DNA of 64,000 nt from Candidatus Gastranaerophilales bacterium (GTDB lineage Bacteria; Cyanobacteriota; Vampirovibrionia; Gastranaerophilales; Gastranaerophilaceae), in NCBI GenBank assembly GCA_944322855.1, contig CALUQG010000008.1, positions 1-64,000 on the forward strand. Reading direction: 5' to 3'. Positions 53,480 to 62,407 of this stretch are shown here, one piece after another. A program made the position numbers and the translations under genes. Position 1 is the stretch's first letter. The number at the start of each line of letters is the position of its first letter. A model generated the notes under the pieces. It was not told the origin of the DNA. It did no database searches and saw only the letters and a list, made by a program, of their open reading frames with translations.

Positions 53480-53836
53480 TTATTTAATCTTTTTTAAAAG
53501 TGAATAAAATGAGTTTTCTATATCTTTATAATTTGCTCCAATAGTTGAAACTTTAGGGATTATAATAAAAGACATATATTTGTTTAGATTTTCAAGAGTG
53601 TTATTTTTTATTCCGAGTCTGCAGACTTCTCTCAATAATCGTCTTATTCTATTTCTCTTAACTGCCCTTTTATGATATTTTTTGCTTGTAACAAATCCGA
53701 TTTTTGTTGCTGTTTCAATATCTTTTTTTTCTTTGCCCAGATATATAGTCAGCATAGAATTTGAAACCACCTTGTGGTTTCGATAAGTTGCATCAAAAGC
53801 CTTTTTAGATTTCAGCCGGTATCTTTTTTTGAGCAT
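53480..53836 (-). CDS. rnpA: Ribonuclease P protein component
   Basis: A 118-aa basic protein that assists the RNase P RNA in trimming tRNA 5' ends. LKSKKAFDATYRNHK, IGFVTSKKYHKRAVKRNRIRRLLREV is the family signature. ATG 53836 is chosen for its AAGG upstream and the usual MLKKRYRLK start; an upstream start at 53869 is less likely. Downstream of rpmH as in most bacteria. Confidence 0.93.
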   Translation of the reverse strand: MLKKRYRLKSKKAFDATYRNHKVVSNSMLTIYLGKEKKDIETATKIGFVTSKKYHKRAVKRNRIRRLLREVCRLGIKNNTLENLNKYMSFIIIPKVSTIGANYKDIENSFYSLLKKIK

Positions 53837-53914
53837 ATTTCTTACCTTATAAAAATAAAAGGTCTGCAAAACAATTAACAGCAGACCCTTTATTTTTAGT
53901 TTAAAACTTAAATA

Positions 53915-54067
53915 CTAAGCTCTTTTTTTAGCCTGAATAGCAAGTCTGTGACGACCTTTTGCTCTTCTTCTGTTTAAGACTGTTCTTCCGCCGGGTGTAG
54001 CCATTCTGGCTCTAAAACCGCTGACGTTTTGTCTTTTTCTTTTTGTTCCTTCTAATGTACGTCTCAT
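53915..54067 (-). CDS. rpmH: 50S ribosomal protein L34
   Basis: A 50-aa protein read on the minus strand: [20 protein letters not shown], then [20 protein letters not shown] and [10 protein letters not shown]. It matches L34 throughout. GGAG lies seven bases before the ATG. The pair rpmH-rnpA often lies near dnaA/oriC, but neither is seen here. Confidence 0.97.
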   Translation of the reverse strand: MRRTLEGTKRKRQNVSGFRARMATPGGRTVLNRRRAKGRHRLAIQAKKRA

Positions 54068-54185
54068 TTTATTGCTCCTTGAATTAATTTTTTTGCGTTA
54101 TATCATGATAAAAAAGACATAAGTTATTGTCAAATACGGATAACATTTGAATTAATAAAGGTTTACACAAATAGGATTTATAAAT

Positions 54186-54998
54186 ATGGATAAAACAATA
54201 GGTTTTATTGGCGCCGGCAAGATGGCTACTGCTATTATAAAAGGCTTGTTGCGCTCTGAACTTGTAGAAAAGAACAGAATAATAGCTTCTGAACCAAACA
54301 AGGATTATGCCCATAAGATTGAAAAAGAATTGGGTATAAAAATGGTTCACAATAATCGTGAAGCTGCTGCAGAAGCTGACATAATTATCCTTGCTGTTAA
54401 ACCTTTTGTTGTAAAAGATGTACTGACAGAAATAGAAGACAGAATTGATAATTCCAAACTTATTGTAACTATTGCGGCCGGAATTTCTTCAAAAAGAGTT
54501 GAGGAAATTCTTGAAAAACATGCAAAAGTTGTAAAAGTTATGCCAAATACCCCTGCGCTTCTTGCTGAGGGAATGAGTGCTGTTTGTAAGGGCGAACACG
54601 CTACGGACGAAGATTTTGAAAATGTAATCAAAATTTTTGAAAGTGTAGGCAGGGTAATTAAAGCTAAAGAAGAAGATATTGATGCAATTACCGGTGTAAG
54701 CGGTTCCGGGCCTGCTTTTTATTACTATATAATTGATGCAATAGCAAAAGCAGGTGAAAAACTTGGGCTGGATTACAAAACAGCTTTGCTATTATCGGCT
54801 CAGACGGCTTTAGGGTCTGCTAAAATGATACTTGAATCTGGTGTTGATCCCGAGCAGCTTATTACAAATGTAACCACTCCCGGCGGTACAACGGCAGAAG
54901 GCAACAAGGTTTTAAACGAGAGTGATATTTCTGAAATTTTGTTTAATACAGTAAAAAAGACGGCTGAAAAATCACACTTGATGGGTAAGCAGCTGTAA
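54186..54998 (+). CDS. proC: Pyrroline-5-carboxylate reductase
   Basis: A 270-aa enzyme, last step of proline synthesis. TIGFIGAGKMATAIIKGLL is the NAD(P) fold; MPNTPALLAEGM and ITGVSGSGPAFYYYIIDA and VTTPGGTTAEGN are the ProC signatures. Monocistronic, followed by a hairpin terminator. Confidence 0.97.
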   Translation: MDKTIGFIGAGKMATAIIKGLLRSELVEKNRIIASEPNKDYAHKIEKELGIKMVHNNREAAAEADIIILAVKPFVVKDVLTEIEDRIDNSKLIVTIAAGISSKRVEEILEKHAKVVKVMPNTPALLAEGMSAVCKGEHATDEDFENVIKIFESVGRVIKAKEEDIDAITGVSGSGPAFYYYIIDAIAKAGEKLGLDYKTALLLSAQTALGSAKMILESGVDPEQLITNVTTPGGTTAEGNKVLNESDISEILFNTVKKTAEKSHLMGKQL

Positions 54999-55024
54999 AT
55001 ATATTGAATGACTTTTTTATATTT

Positions 55025-55060
55025 TGTCGGTATTGCAGCAACAGTACCGGCAATTTTTTT
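55025..55060 (+). terminator. Terminator of proC
   Basis: Stem TGTCGGTA / TACCGGCA (one G-U) with a 12-base loop, followed by ATTTTTTT. Confidence 0.8.
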
Positions 55061-55196
55061 GGGGGGCTAATCATAATAGATAACAACTTTTTTCAAATTC
55101 TAGCATTTCTGATAATAAAATCTTGGATATTTTCGTTTATTCTTTACATAAATCTAATCTTTAGATTTTATGGAAATTAATGAGAAAGGTAAAAAA

Positions 55197-56501
55197 ATGA
55201 GTTTTAATCCGCTAGAAGAAAAAGGTATTCCTATAGAAAAACAGCATAGAAGCTGGCATGAAATAACAAAAAAGCCGTTTAATAAAAACGAGGTTGACTG
55301 CTATTCCAGGACAAGACAAATTTTGATGAACGGTATTGAAGTCGAAGCTTGGAATTTTAAACATAATTTTTCAAGAAACTGTGCTGATTCTGAGATAAAT
55401 AAACTGATTGCACAAACAAGACGTGTAGAAGATATGCAGCAAACGACAGTAAACTGGCTCACACCTGCTGACCAATCTGTTTTGGAAACTACACTCGGCT
55501 ATGAACAGGTCGCTGTAGATTTGACAGCATGGATGGCACAAAATGAGCCGGATGACTATGTGAGGGAAACATTTAACTTTGGTCTGCTTGAAGATTTTGA
55601 CCATCTTTACCGCTACAGCCAGTGGGCATATTTTGAACATGGCATAAGCCCTAATGATATTGTACAGGGTCAGACAGATATTATGCTGAGCCGTCCGACT
55701 CAAAATCACCATAACGACAATAGAATAAGGCTTAGAAAACCTTATGACAAATTCAGTGCTGACCCACAAACAAAAGTAAATATTTACACACTTGTATCCG
55801 GTGAACAGCAGACGCATAATTATTATGCAGAGCACGGTATGGAATATGGGAACCAGTGTATAAGAGAAACGTATGCGGAAATTAAGGATGTGGAAGAAGA
55901 ACACGTTACTATGTATGAATCCTTGATTGACCCGACAGAATCGTGGTTTGAAAAATTACTACTGCACGAATTTACTGAGGTCTGCAATTACTATAACTGT
56001 ATGGAAGATGAGACAGATGAACGTCTTAAAAAAATCTGGGAGATGTTTATGGAATATGAAATAGGACATTTGCATATTGCTGTTGATTTGTTCCAAAAAC
56101 ATGAAAAAAGAGATGCAGAAGAAGTTATCGGAAACAAAGTAGTACTTCCCTGCAGATTTATGTCTCAAAAAGAATATGTAACTAATATTTTGGAAAATGA
56201 AATTCAAAAAAGATTGGGAACAAATATGGATTATACCGAAATTGATAAACTTCCGAAAGATTGGCCGAGTTATCAATTGCAGGAGGATGTTAATAAAGAC
56301 GGCTCTCCGACAGAAATGGTTATTCAGATTATGGCTGCAGCAAAAGGCAGAGATCTTACTGTTGCAGACAGCAAACTTAAAAAGAAAGAGTTGTCACTGC
56401 TTGAAAAAGGGCTTGAAGAAAAAGTACAGGCTCCTGACACTGTTTCAACGGAAATGCTTTCTAAAATGCTAAAAGAAAAAGAAATTGAGCATGAATGTTA
56501 G
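55197..56501 (+). CDS. Large ferritin-like (diiron-type) hypothetical protein
   Basis: A 434-aa mostly helical protein not assigned to a named family. It has several ferritin-type iron motifs: GLLEDFDHLYRY (a DxxH variant), IKDVEEEHVTMYES (ExxH) and MEYEIGHLHIAVDL (ExxH), with Glu-bearing helices between (GYEQVAVDLTAWM, LLLHEFTEVCNYY). This suggests a rubrerythrin/ferritin-like bundle, possibly with two di-iron sites. The last ~100 residues are charged and unassigned. A possible role is oxygen or peroxide defence or iron handling. The ATG at 55197 (AAAGG upstream) is used; another at 55170 is possible. Confidence 0.65.
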   Translation: MSFNPLEEKGIPIEKQHRSWHEITKKPFNKNEVDCYSRTRQILMNGIEVEAWNFKHNFSRNCADSEINKLIAQTRRVEDMQQTTVNWLTPADQSVLETTLGYEQVAVDLTAWMAQNEPDDYVRETFNFGLLEDFDHLYRYSQWAYFEHGISPNDIVQGQTDIMLSRPTQNHHNDNRIRLRKPYDKFSADPQTKVNIYTLVSGEQQTHNYYAEHGMEYGNQCIRETYAEIKDVEEEHVTMYESLIDPTESWFEKLLLHEFTEVCNYYNCMEDETDERLKKIWEMFMEYEIGHLHIAVDLFQKHEKRDAEEVIGNKVVLPCRFMSQKEYVTNILENEIQKRLGTNMDYTEIDKLPKDWPSYQLQEDVNKDGSPTEMVIQIMAAAKGRDLTVADSKLKKKELSLLEKGLEEKVQAPDTVSTEMLSKMLKEKEIEHEC

Positions 56502-56510
56502 TATCTAAAA

Positions 56511-56542
56511 AATAGGAGCCTGAGATTTCAGACTCCTATTTT
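56511..56542. terminator. Bidirectional terminator between the ferritin-like gene and trxB
   Basis: Stem AATAGGAG / CTCCTATT, extended by CTGA/TCAG after one mismatch, with A and T runs on both flanks. Confidence 0.75.
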
Positions 56543-56552
56543 TTATGACTTT

Positions 56553-57503
56553 CTATACTGAAATTTTGTCTTTTGCTTCTTCTAGATATTTTACGGAAAA
56601 ACATCCGGCAATAGCACCGTCTGCTGCTGCTGTGATAACCTGTCTCAGGGGGGTTGTCCTTACATCGCCTATTGCAAAAACACCATCCAAAGAAGTATGC
56701 ATAGTTTCATCAGTTACTATAAAACCTGCTGCATCTTGCTGTAATTGGGCATTAAAGAGCTCAACATTCGGGCTGAAACCTATATAAGGGAATATTCCGT
56801 CAACTTGCAGATTTGTTATTTCGTTTGTTTTTACATTTTTTATGACAATGTTTTCAACATTTTCAGTCCCTTGGATTTCAAGCGGTATAGTATCATAGAT
56901 AAATTCTACTTTGTCGTTTTTAAATGCTCTTTCCTGAACAATTTTGTCTGCTCTGAGAGTGTCACGTCTGTGGATTATGTAGACTTTTTTAGCAAATTTT
57001 GTTAAATAACAGCCTTCTTCTACAGCAGCATTCCCACCTCCGACAACTGCAACGACTTTGTCCTTATAAAATGCGCCGTCACACACAGCGCAATAGCTGA
57101 CACCTCTTCCGATAAGTTCTTTTTCGTTTGGAATACCGAGTTTTTTCGCCTGTGCTCCTGTTGCTATAATTACGGTTTTTGCTTCAAACAAAGAGTCAGT
57201 TGTCTCAATGATTTTTGGTGTTGATGCAAGTTCAATCTTTGTTATTTCTTGCATCGGATATTTGTCAATTTGGAACATATCAGCATGTTCTTCAAATTTT
57301 TCCATCATATCGTATCCGCCAATTTTTCCCAATCCCGGATAATTTTCCAGTTCAAGGTAGTTTGACGGTTGTCCGCCGAACATGGATATATCAATAACAG
57401 CAGTCTTTGCTGCACCTCTCGAGGTGTAAATAGCCGCTGACAATCCTGCCGGGCCTCCTCCAAGAATAATTACATCGTAGGTTATTTTCTTTTTCTCACT
57501 CAT
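56553..57503 (-). CDS. trxB: Thioredoxin reductase
   Basis: A 316-aa flavoprotein: FAD motif GGGPAGLSAAIY (15-26), redox pair CAVC (C138/C141) followed by DGAFYKDK, NADPH motif GGGNAAVEEG, and ATGDVRTTPLRQV-type C-terminal FAD motif (AIGDVRTTPLRQ). It reduces thioredoxin with NADPH. Single gene. Confidence 0.96.
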   Translation of the reverse strand: MSEKKKITYDVIILGGGPAGLSAAIYTSRGAAKTAVIDISMFGGQPSNYLELENYPGLGKIGGYDMMEKFEEHADMFQIDKYPMQEITKIELASTPKIIETTDSLFEAKTVIIATGAQAKKLGIPNEKELIGRGVSYCAVCDGAFYKDKVVAVVGGGNAAVEEGCYLTKFAKKVYIIHRRDTLRADKIVQERAFKNDKVEFIYDTIPLEIQGTENVENIVIKNVKTNEITNLQVDGIFPYIGFSPNVELFNAQLQQDAAGFIVTDETMHTSLDGVFAIGDVRTTPLRQVITAAADGAIAGCFSVKYLEEAKDKISV

Positions 57504-57529
57504 TCTCTTCTCTCTTTATGTATTATATA

Positions 57530-58039
57530 CTAATTTGTACTCATAAATATAGTTCTGGCTGAATTTCCGGAGAGTTTTTTTGCTGTTATTTTATAAATAA
57601 CTACATCTTCACTAATTTTTTCTCCGTTTTTGAATTTTTCAATTACTATTTTATCAGTTCCAGAAAAATTTTCACCATTTAATGTCAAAGTCGGTGTTTC
57701 TGTCATTGTTGCATTTTTCCCTCTGGTAACGTGTGTAAATTTTATCCTGTTACCTTTAACATCTTCAATATTAACAGATGCTTCCGCTCCAGAAACCGGA
57801 TTGCTGAGAGTAATGACGTCATTTTCTTTTGATAAGTTCCAGTAGTCAGTTGTAATTTCGTTAAAAATTTTTGAATTGTTGCTGTATGTCATAACAGATA
57901 TAATTTTCCACGAACCGAAAAATCCTTTAGGCACCTGATCTGATAATGATATGCCTGTTTTCAACAGAGTTTGTGCATGACTGTATCCTGTAGGCAGCCA
58001 GAAAATTAATATAAGAAATAACATTAAAAATTTTTTCAT
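57530..58039 (-). CDS. Secreted beta-rich hypothetical protein
   Basis: A 169-aa protein with a signal peptide (FLMLFLILIFWLPTGYSHA) and a beta-strand-rich body. GFFGSWKIISVMTYSNNSKIF is lipocalin-like in pattern (G-x-W). No known family recognised. Faces the tsaE gene with only 63 bp between. Periplasmic location inferred. Confidence 0.6.
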   Translation of the reverse strand: MKKFLMLFLILIFWLPTGYSHAQTLLKTGISLSDQVPKGFFGSWKIISVMTYSNNSKIFNEITTDYWNLSKENDVITLSNPVSGAEASVNIEDVKGNRIKFTHVTRGKNATMTETPTLTLNGENFSGTDKIVIEKFKNGEKISEDVVIYKITAKKLSGNSARTIFMSTN

Positions 58040-58102
58040 AATTTTATATATAATAATTAACTTTGAATAATCAATTTGTTCTATTTATGTTATTCTTAAC
58101 TT

Positions 58103-58576
58103 ATGGAAAAGATTTTTACATTCATCTCTAACAGCTTAAGTGATACAGAAAACATTGCAGAAAAATTTGCAAAAGCAGTTGAAAAAAACGGTGCTTTTGT
58201 CTGTTTATACGGTGATATCGGTGCCGGTAAAACAGCATTTACAAAACTTGTTGCAAAACATCTCGACGTAAAAGAAAAAGTGACAAGTCCCAGTTTTGTT
58301 ATAATAAATGAATATCTATCAGGAAAACTGCCTGTTTATCATTTTGATTTGTACAGGCTTGAAAAAGAAGGCGTAAAAACTATTATAGACGAGTTGATTG
58401 AATATTCAAGACCCGGAGTTCTTGCTATGGTTGAATGGGCTGAATTTTCGGATGTTGAACTCCCTTTTGATCGTATAGAAATTCGTATAGAGTATCTTGA
58501 TGAAACCGAACGAAAATTTGATTTTTATGCATCGGGTAATATTTATAAAAATATCTTAGAAGGATTAAAATCTTGA
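58103..58576 (+). CDS. tsaE: tRNA t6A biosynthesis ATPase TsaE
   Basis: A 157-aa P-loop ATPase. Walker A GDIGAGKTAF (37-46); the SPSFVIINEY and YHFDLYRL motifs are diagnostic. With TsaB/TsaD it makes threonylcarbamoyladenosine at tRNA A37. Overlaps tsaB by 4 bp (TTGA). Confidence 0.96.
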   Translation: MEKIFTFISNSLSDTENIAEKFAKAVEKNGAFVCLYGDIGAGKTAFTKLVAKHLDVKEKVTSPSFVIINEYLSGKLPVYHFDLYRLEKEGVKTIIDELIEYSRPGVLAMVEWAEFSDVELPFDRIEIRIEYLDETERKFDFYASGNIYKNILEGLKS

Positions 58577-59244
58577 AAACTTTAACTTTTGATACAAGTT
58601 TAGATAAAACTTTTGTAACTCTTTTTGATGATGAAAAGATGCTTGCATCTGAAATAATTGAAAATCACAACGAAAAATATCACTCAGCCTATTTGATACC
58701 TGCCATAGTTGAAATTTTGAAAAAAAACAATTTAACAATGAAAGATATTAATGTAATTGGTACAAATGTAGGCCCCGGTAGCTTTACCGGTATCAGAGCC
58801 TGCGTGACTGTAGCAAGAGTTATTGCGCAGCAGCTTGAAATACCTCTTGTCGGAATCAGTTCTCTAGAAATTCTATCAAAAATTAACAAAACTGATAAAA
58901 AAACTATAACTGTTCTTGATGCTAGAAAAAATCAGTATTACACAGCTGTTTTTGAAAAAGACAATGTAATTCAGCAGCCGGTGTTAACTGATGCTCAGGA
59001 TGTTTTAAAATATGATTTTACGGATGCAATTGTTATTGCTGATAAAGCAAGTGAGGAATTTTTAAACAGCAATGGAATTTCTTCAATTTTGTATAACAGC
59101 GTAAAAGAAGATTTGGGAGTTATTTTAAATAATATTGTAAGAAAAAGATTAAAAACTGCTGCAAATGACGAGTATTACTGGTCAAAGCTAAAACCCCTTT
59201 ATCTGCAGGCACCGCCTGTTACGATTTCTCAAAAGTCAAAGTAA
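58573..59244 (+). CDS. tsaB: tRNA t6A biosynthesis protein TsaB
   Basis: A 223-aa ASKHA-fold protein, the scaffold for TsaD and TsaE. TFDTSLDKTFVTLF opens the fold, IGTNVGPGSFTGIRACVTVAR is the YeaZ/TsaB signature. TTG start, coupled to tsaE. No rimI follows; motA begins 82 bp later. Confidence 0.95.
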   Translation: MKTLTFDTSLDKTFVTLFDDEKMLASEIIENHNEKYHSAYLIPAIVEILKKNNLTMKDINVIGTNVGPGSFTGIRACVTVARVIAQQLEIPLVGISSLEILSKINKTDKKTITVLDARKNQYYTAVFEKDNVIQQPVLTDAQDVLKYDFTDAIVIADKASEEFLNSNGISSILYNSVKEDLGVILNNIVRKRLKTAANDEYYWSKLKPLYLQAPPVTISQKSK

Positions 59245-59326
59245 AAGCCAATATAAGTTAAATAAAGGATTTCAAAAATAAGAATTTAATATTTAATTAA
59301 AGATAATAACAAAATCGGAGATTAGT

Positions 59327-60094
59327 ATGGATTTTACATCATTAGTAGGTGTATTTTTCGGAATAGTGTGTATCCTGATTGGTCAGGCGCTTGAAGGCGG
59401 TAATGTTGGACAGCTTTTACAGATTACAGCTGCATTCATTGTATTTGGCGGTACCGGCGGCGCTGTTTTGTTAAGCTTTTCGGTTGAAGAACTTAAAAAC
59501 GCACTTTTGTTATTAAAAGATGTCTTCTTTGGAGAAAAGGTTGATTTTGAGGAACTCATTGCTGAAATTATAAAATTTGCAACAAAAGCCAGAAGAGAAG
59601 GGGCTATTTCTCTTGAAAAAGAAGCAAGAAACGCTTCTGATACTCTTATGGTAATGGGGCTTGAAGCTGTTGCTGACGGTACAGACCCTGCACTTGTTCG
59701 ACAAATGATGGAAACTCAGATTGCGGTGCTTGAAGAAAAAGTCGGAGGCGCTGCAAAAGTTTGGGAATCCGCAGGCGGTTTTTCTCCTACAATCGGTATT
59801 ATCGGTGCGGTTTTGGGGTTAATTCAGGTTATGCAAAACCTTTCTGACCCATCGAAACTAGGTGCAGGTATTGCTGTTGCATTTGTTGCAACTGTTTATG
59901 GTGTTGGTGCTGCAAACTTGATATTTATTCCGTTTTCTACAAAGTTGAAAACTAAATATAAAAAAGTATTTCTTAAAAAAGAAGTTATTGTTGAAGGAAT
60001 ACTTTCTATACAGGCAGGCGAATCTCCTGCATTGATTGAACGTAAATTAATGTCGTATATTCTTGATAGTCACATGAGAGAAGAAACTTTGTAG
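59327..60094 (+). CDS. motA: Flagellar motor stator protein MotA
   Basis: A 255-aa stator subunit with four TM helices. TAAFIVFGGTGGAVL early and FSPTIGIIGAVLGLIQVMQNLSDPSKLGAGIAVAFVATVYGVGAANLI are the MotA/ExbB-type signature; the cytoplasmic loop carries charged residues for FliG contact. GGAG upstream of the ATG. Followed by motB after 12 bp. Confidence 0.94.
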   Translation: MDFTSLVGVFFGIVCILIGQALEGGNVGQLLQITAAFIVFGGTGGAVLLSFSVEELKNALLLLKDVFFGEKVDFEELIAEIIKFATKARREGAISLEKEARNASDTLMVMGLEAVADGTDPALVRQMMETQIAVLEEKVGGAAKVWESAGGFSPTIGIIGAVLGLIQVMQNLSDPSKLGAGIAVAFVATVYGVGAANLIFIPFSTKLKTKYKKVFLKKEVIVEGILSIQAGESPALIERKLMSYILDSHMREETL

Positions 60095-60106
60095 GCATAA
60101 TAAAAT

Positions 60107-61078
60107 ATGGCTAGAAAAAAGAAACCTGAAGAACATGAAAATTTGGAACGCTGGCTTGTGTCATATGCTGATTTTATGACACTTTTGTTTGCGACTTTTG
60201 TTGTTCTTTATGCTCTTTCTCAAATAAACGTTAATGAATTTAAGAAAGTTGAAGAATCATTGAAAAAAGCATTTAGTGTACAATCAATTCTTGATGGCGG
60301 CAGTGGTGTGATGTCATCAGGAAACTCCGTAATGGACACCAGTGCCGCAGATTCTGTTATTGACAATCTTTTAATGGAATATATAAGTCCCAGATATGAG
60401 CAGGAGTCTTATGAAAAAATAAAAAAAGAAGTAGAAGACCTTGCAAAATCAGGTGAAATGGATGGTGTTAGCGCAACTATTGATGAAAGAGGTCTGGTTA
60501 TTATTATAACAGATAAAAATATACTTTTTGCTTCTGCGTCAGCGGAGTTAAACGCTAATGCCAAAAAGCTTCTTGATAAAATAGGAAAATTAATTATTGA
60601 GAAATTTGCTATGCATTCGATTCGTGTGGAAGGTCATACGGACAGTCTGCCAATCAGCGGCGGAAAATATCCTTCTAACTGGGAATTGTCATCAGCAAGA
60701 GCTTCTTCTATTGTTAGATATTTGATTGACAGATTTCATATTCTGCCTGATTTGATGTCTGCTGTCGGCTATGCTGATACAAGACCTGTTGATACAGCAA
60801 AAACACCTGAAGCTCTTGCTAAAAACAGAAGAGTTGAAATTGTCGTTCAAAGAAATCAATACAAAAATCTTGATCATTACCAAAATACATATATTAAATT
60901 AGGCAAAACCGAGCAGCAAAGAAGACGTAATGAACAAATAAAGATAATAAAAGAGATTGAAAATAACGAAATTGAATCGCTCGGTGATGATATTCATCAT
61001 TCTTCGGAAATGTCAGAGTATTCTAATGATTTTCTTGAGGAATCAAGAAGAATTGAAAAACTCTCAGGTTCAAAATAG
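60107..61078 (+). CDS. motB: Flagellar motor stator protein MotB
   Basis: A 323-aa protein: a TM helix with the proton-carrying Asp (SYADFMTLLFATFVVLYAL, D22), a plug/linker region, then an OmpA/MotB peptidoglycan-binding domain (ILFASASAELN, VEGHTDSLPIS, NWELSSARASSIVRYL, NRRVEIVVQ). The C-terminal ~50 residues are charged and extend past the domain. It forms the stator with MotA. No other flagellar gene is in the window. Confidence 0.94.
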   Translation: MARKKKPEEHENLERWLVSYADFMTLLFATFVVLYALSQINVNEFKKVEESLKKAFSVQSILDGGSGVMSSGNSVMDTSAADSVIDNLLMEYISPRYEQESYEKIKKEVEDLAKSGEMDGVSATIDERGLVIIITDKNILFASASAELNANAKKLLDKIGKLIIEKFAMHSIRVEGHTDSLPISGGKYPSNWELSSARASSIVRYLIDRFHILPDLMSAVGYADTRPVDTAKTPEALAKNRRVEIVVQRNQYKNLDHYQNTYIKLGKTEQQRRRNEQIKIIKEIENNEIESLGDDIHHSSEMSEYSNDFLEESRRIEKLSGSK

Positions 61079-61086
61079 CATTAGTT

Positions 61087-61113
61087 TTGAAAATTGTATG
61101 TTTATTTTATAAT
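61087..61113 (+). promoter_or_regulatory. Candidate promoter of the symporter gene
   Basis: TTGAAA and TATAAT separated by 15 bp, ~40 bp before the TTG start. The spacer is short, so -35 use is uncertain. Confidence 0.4.
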
Positions 61114-61152
61114 ACTATTGTCCGGTAAATGTTTATTTTATGAGGAAGACTT

Positions 61153-62406
61153 TTGCAAAACATTAAACTTACAAGATATATTCTCATATCGCTTATTCTT
61201 GGTATTTTTACCGGTGTTTTAGTTCCTGATTTTGCTGTTAAATTATCTCCTCTTGCTGTCATGTTTTTAAACATGGTCAAAATGATAATTGCTCCGTTGC
61301 TTTTTGCAACACTTGTTATAGGTATAGCAGGACACGGTGATATAAAAAGCCTCGGTAAAATCGGGTTTAAAACTATTATATACTTTGAAGTTGTTACTAT
61401 TGCGGCATTATTTATCGGTCTTGGTATCGGACATGTTATGCAGCCGGGCGCCGGGGTTAGTGCACCTGCTGATGTGTCTTCGACTTATATGCAGACTGTT
61501 GCTCAAATGGGAGAAACAGCTTCTCATTCGTCTTTGACTCATCTTGTGATTGATATATTTCCTTCAAGTGTGGTCAAGGCTATGGCTGAAGGTAATTTGC
61601 TTCAAATCGTTGTATTCAGTTTGTTTTTTGCACTTGCTATTTGTGCGGTAGGTCAAAAAGCAAAACCGATTATGGATTTTCTAAATTCCTTATCAGAAGT
61701 AATGTTTAAATTTACCGAATATGTTATGTGGTTTGCTCCGGTCGGAGTTTTTGCCGCTATTGCAAGTACTATAGGAAACAGCGGAATAGGTATATTGAAA
61801 AACTATGTCAAAATAGTTTTTTCTTTGTATTTTGCATTGTTTGTTTTTCTTGTTTTTATAATTGTTCTTGTCTGTAAAGTTGTAAAAATCCCGGTTATAG
61901 GATTGATTAAAACGTTGAAAGATCCTGCTTTGCTTGCTTTTTCTACTGCAAGTTCTGAAGCGGCTTTGCCCAAAGCAATGGAAAAAATGGAAAAATTTGG
62001 TGTTCCCAAAAATATTGTCGGATTTGTAATGCCGACAGGATATACATTTAACCTTGACGGTAGTACTTTATATTTGTCTATGGCTGTATTGTTTGCAACC
62101 CAGCTTGTCGGTATTGACCTGTCTTTTCAACATCAGCTTGTGATTATGTTTGCTTTGATGTTTACAAGCAAAGGGGTTGCAGGGGTGCCAAGGGCTGCTC
62201 TTGTTGTTCTGGCCGGAACATTGTCCAGTTTACATTATCCTTTAATAGGTGTTGCAATTTTGCTGGGTATAGACCAGATTCTTGATATGGGACGTACTAC
62301 TGTTAATCTCATCGGAAACTGTATTGCTACTATTTTTATTGCAAGATGGGAAAACGAATTTGACTATGAAAAAATGAATGAATATCTTGCCTCAAAGGAA
62401 ATATAG
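61153..62406 (+). CDS. Sodium/proton:dicarboxylate (glutamate) symporter, DAACS/SDF family
   Basis: A 417-aa transporter with eight TM helices and re-entrant loops. STASSEAALPKAMEKM (hairpin 1), PTGYTFNLDGSTLYLSMAVLF (NLDGS in place of the NMDGT-type sodium motif), FTSKGVAGVPRAALVVLAG (hairpin 2) and LGIDQILDMGRTTVNLIGNCIA are the GltP/DctA signatures. The last motif binds substrate; aspartate/glutamate or C4-dicarboxylates. TTG start with GAGGAAG upstream. Confidence 0.93.
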   Translation: MQNIKLTRYILISLILGIFTGVLVPDFAVKLSPLAVMFLNMVKMIIAPLLFATLVIGIAGHGDIKSLGKIGFKTIIYFEVVTIAALFIGLGIGHVMQPGAGVSAPADVSSTYMQTVAQMGETASHSSLTHLVIDIFPSSVVKAMAEGNLLQIVVFSLFFALAICAVGQKAKPIMDFLNSLSEVMFKFTEYVMWFAPVGVFAAIASTIGNSGIGILKNYVKIVFSLYFALFVFLVFIIVLVCKVVKIPVIGLIKTLKDPALLAFSTASSEAALPKAMEKMEKFGVPKNIVGFVMPTGYTFNLDGSTLYLSMAVLFATQLVGIDLSFQHQLVIMFALMFTSKGVAGVPRAALVVLAGTLSSLHYPLIGVAILLGIDQILDMGRTTVNLIGNCIATIFIARWENEFDYEKMNEYLASKEI

Positions 62407-62407
62407 T

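Noticed and set aside
53915-54067. oriC near rpmH-rnpA
   Set aside because: No dnaA, no cluster of DnaA boxes and no AT-rich unwinding region were seen.
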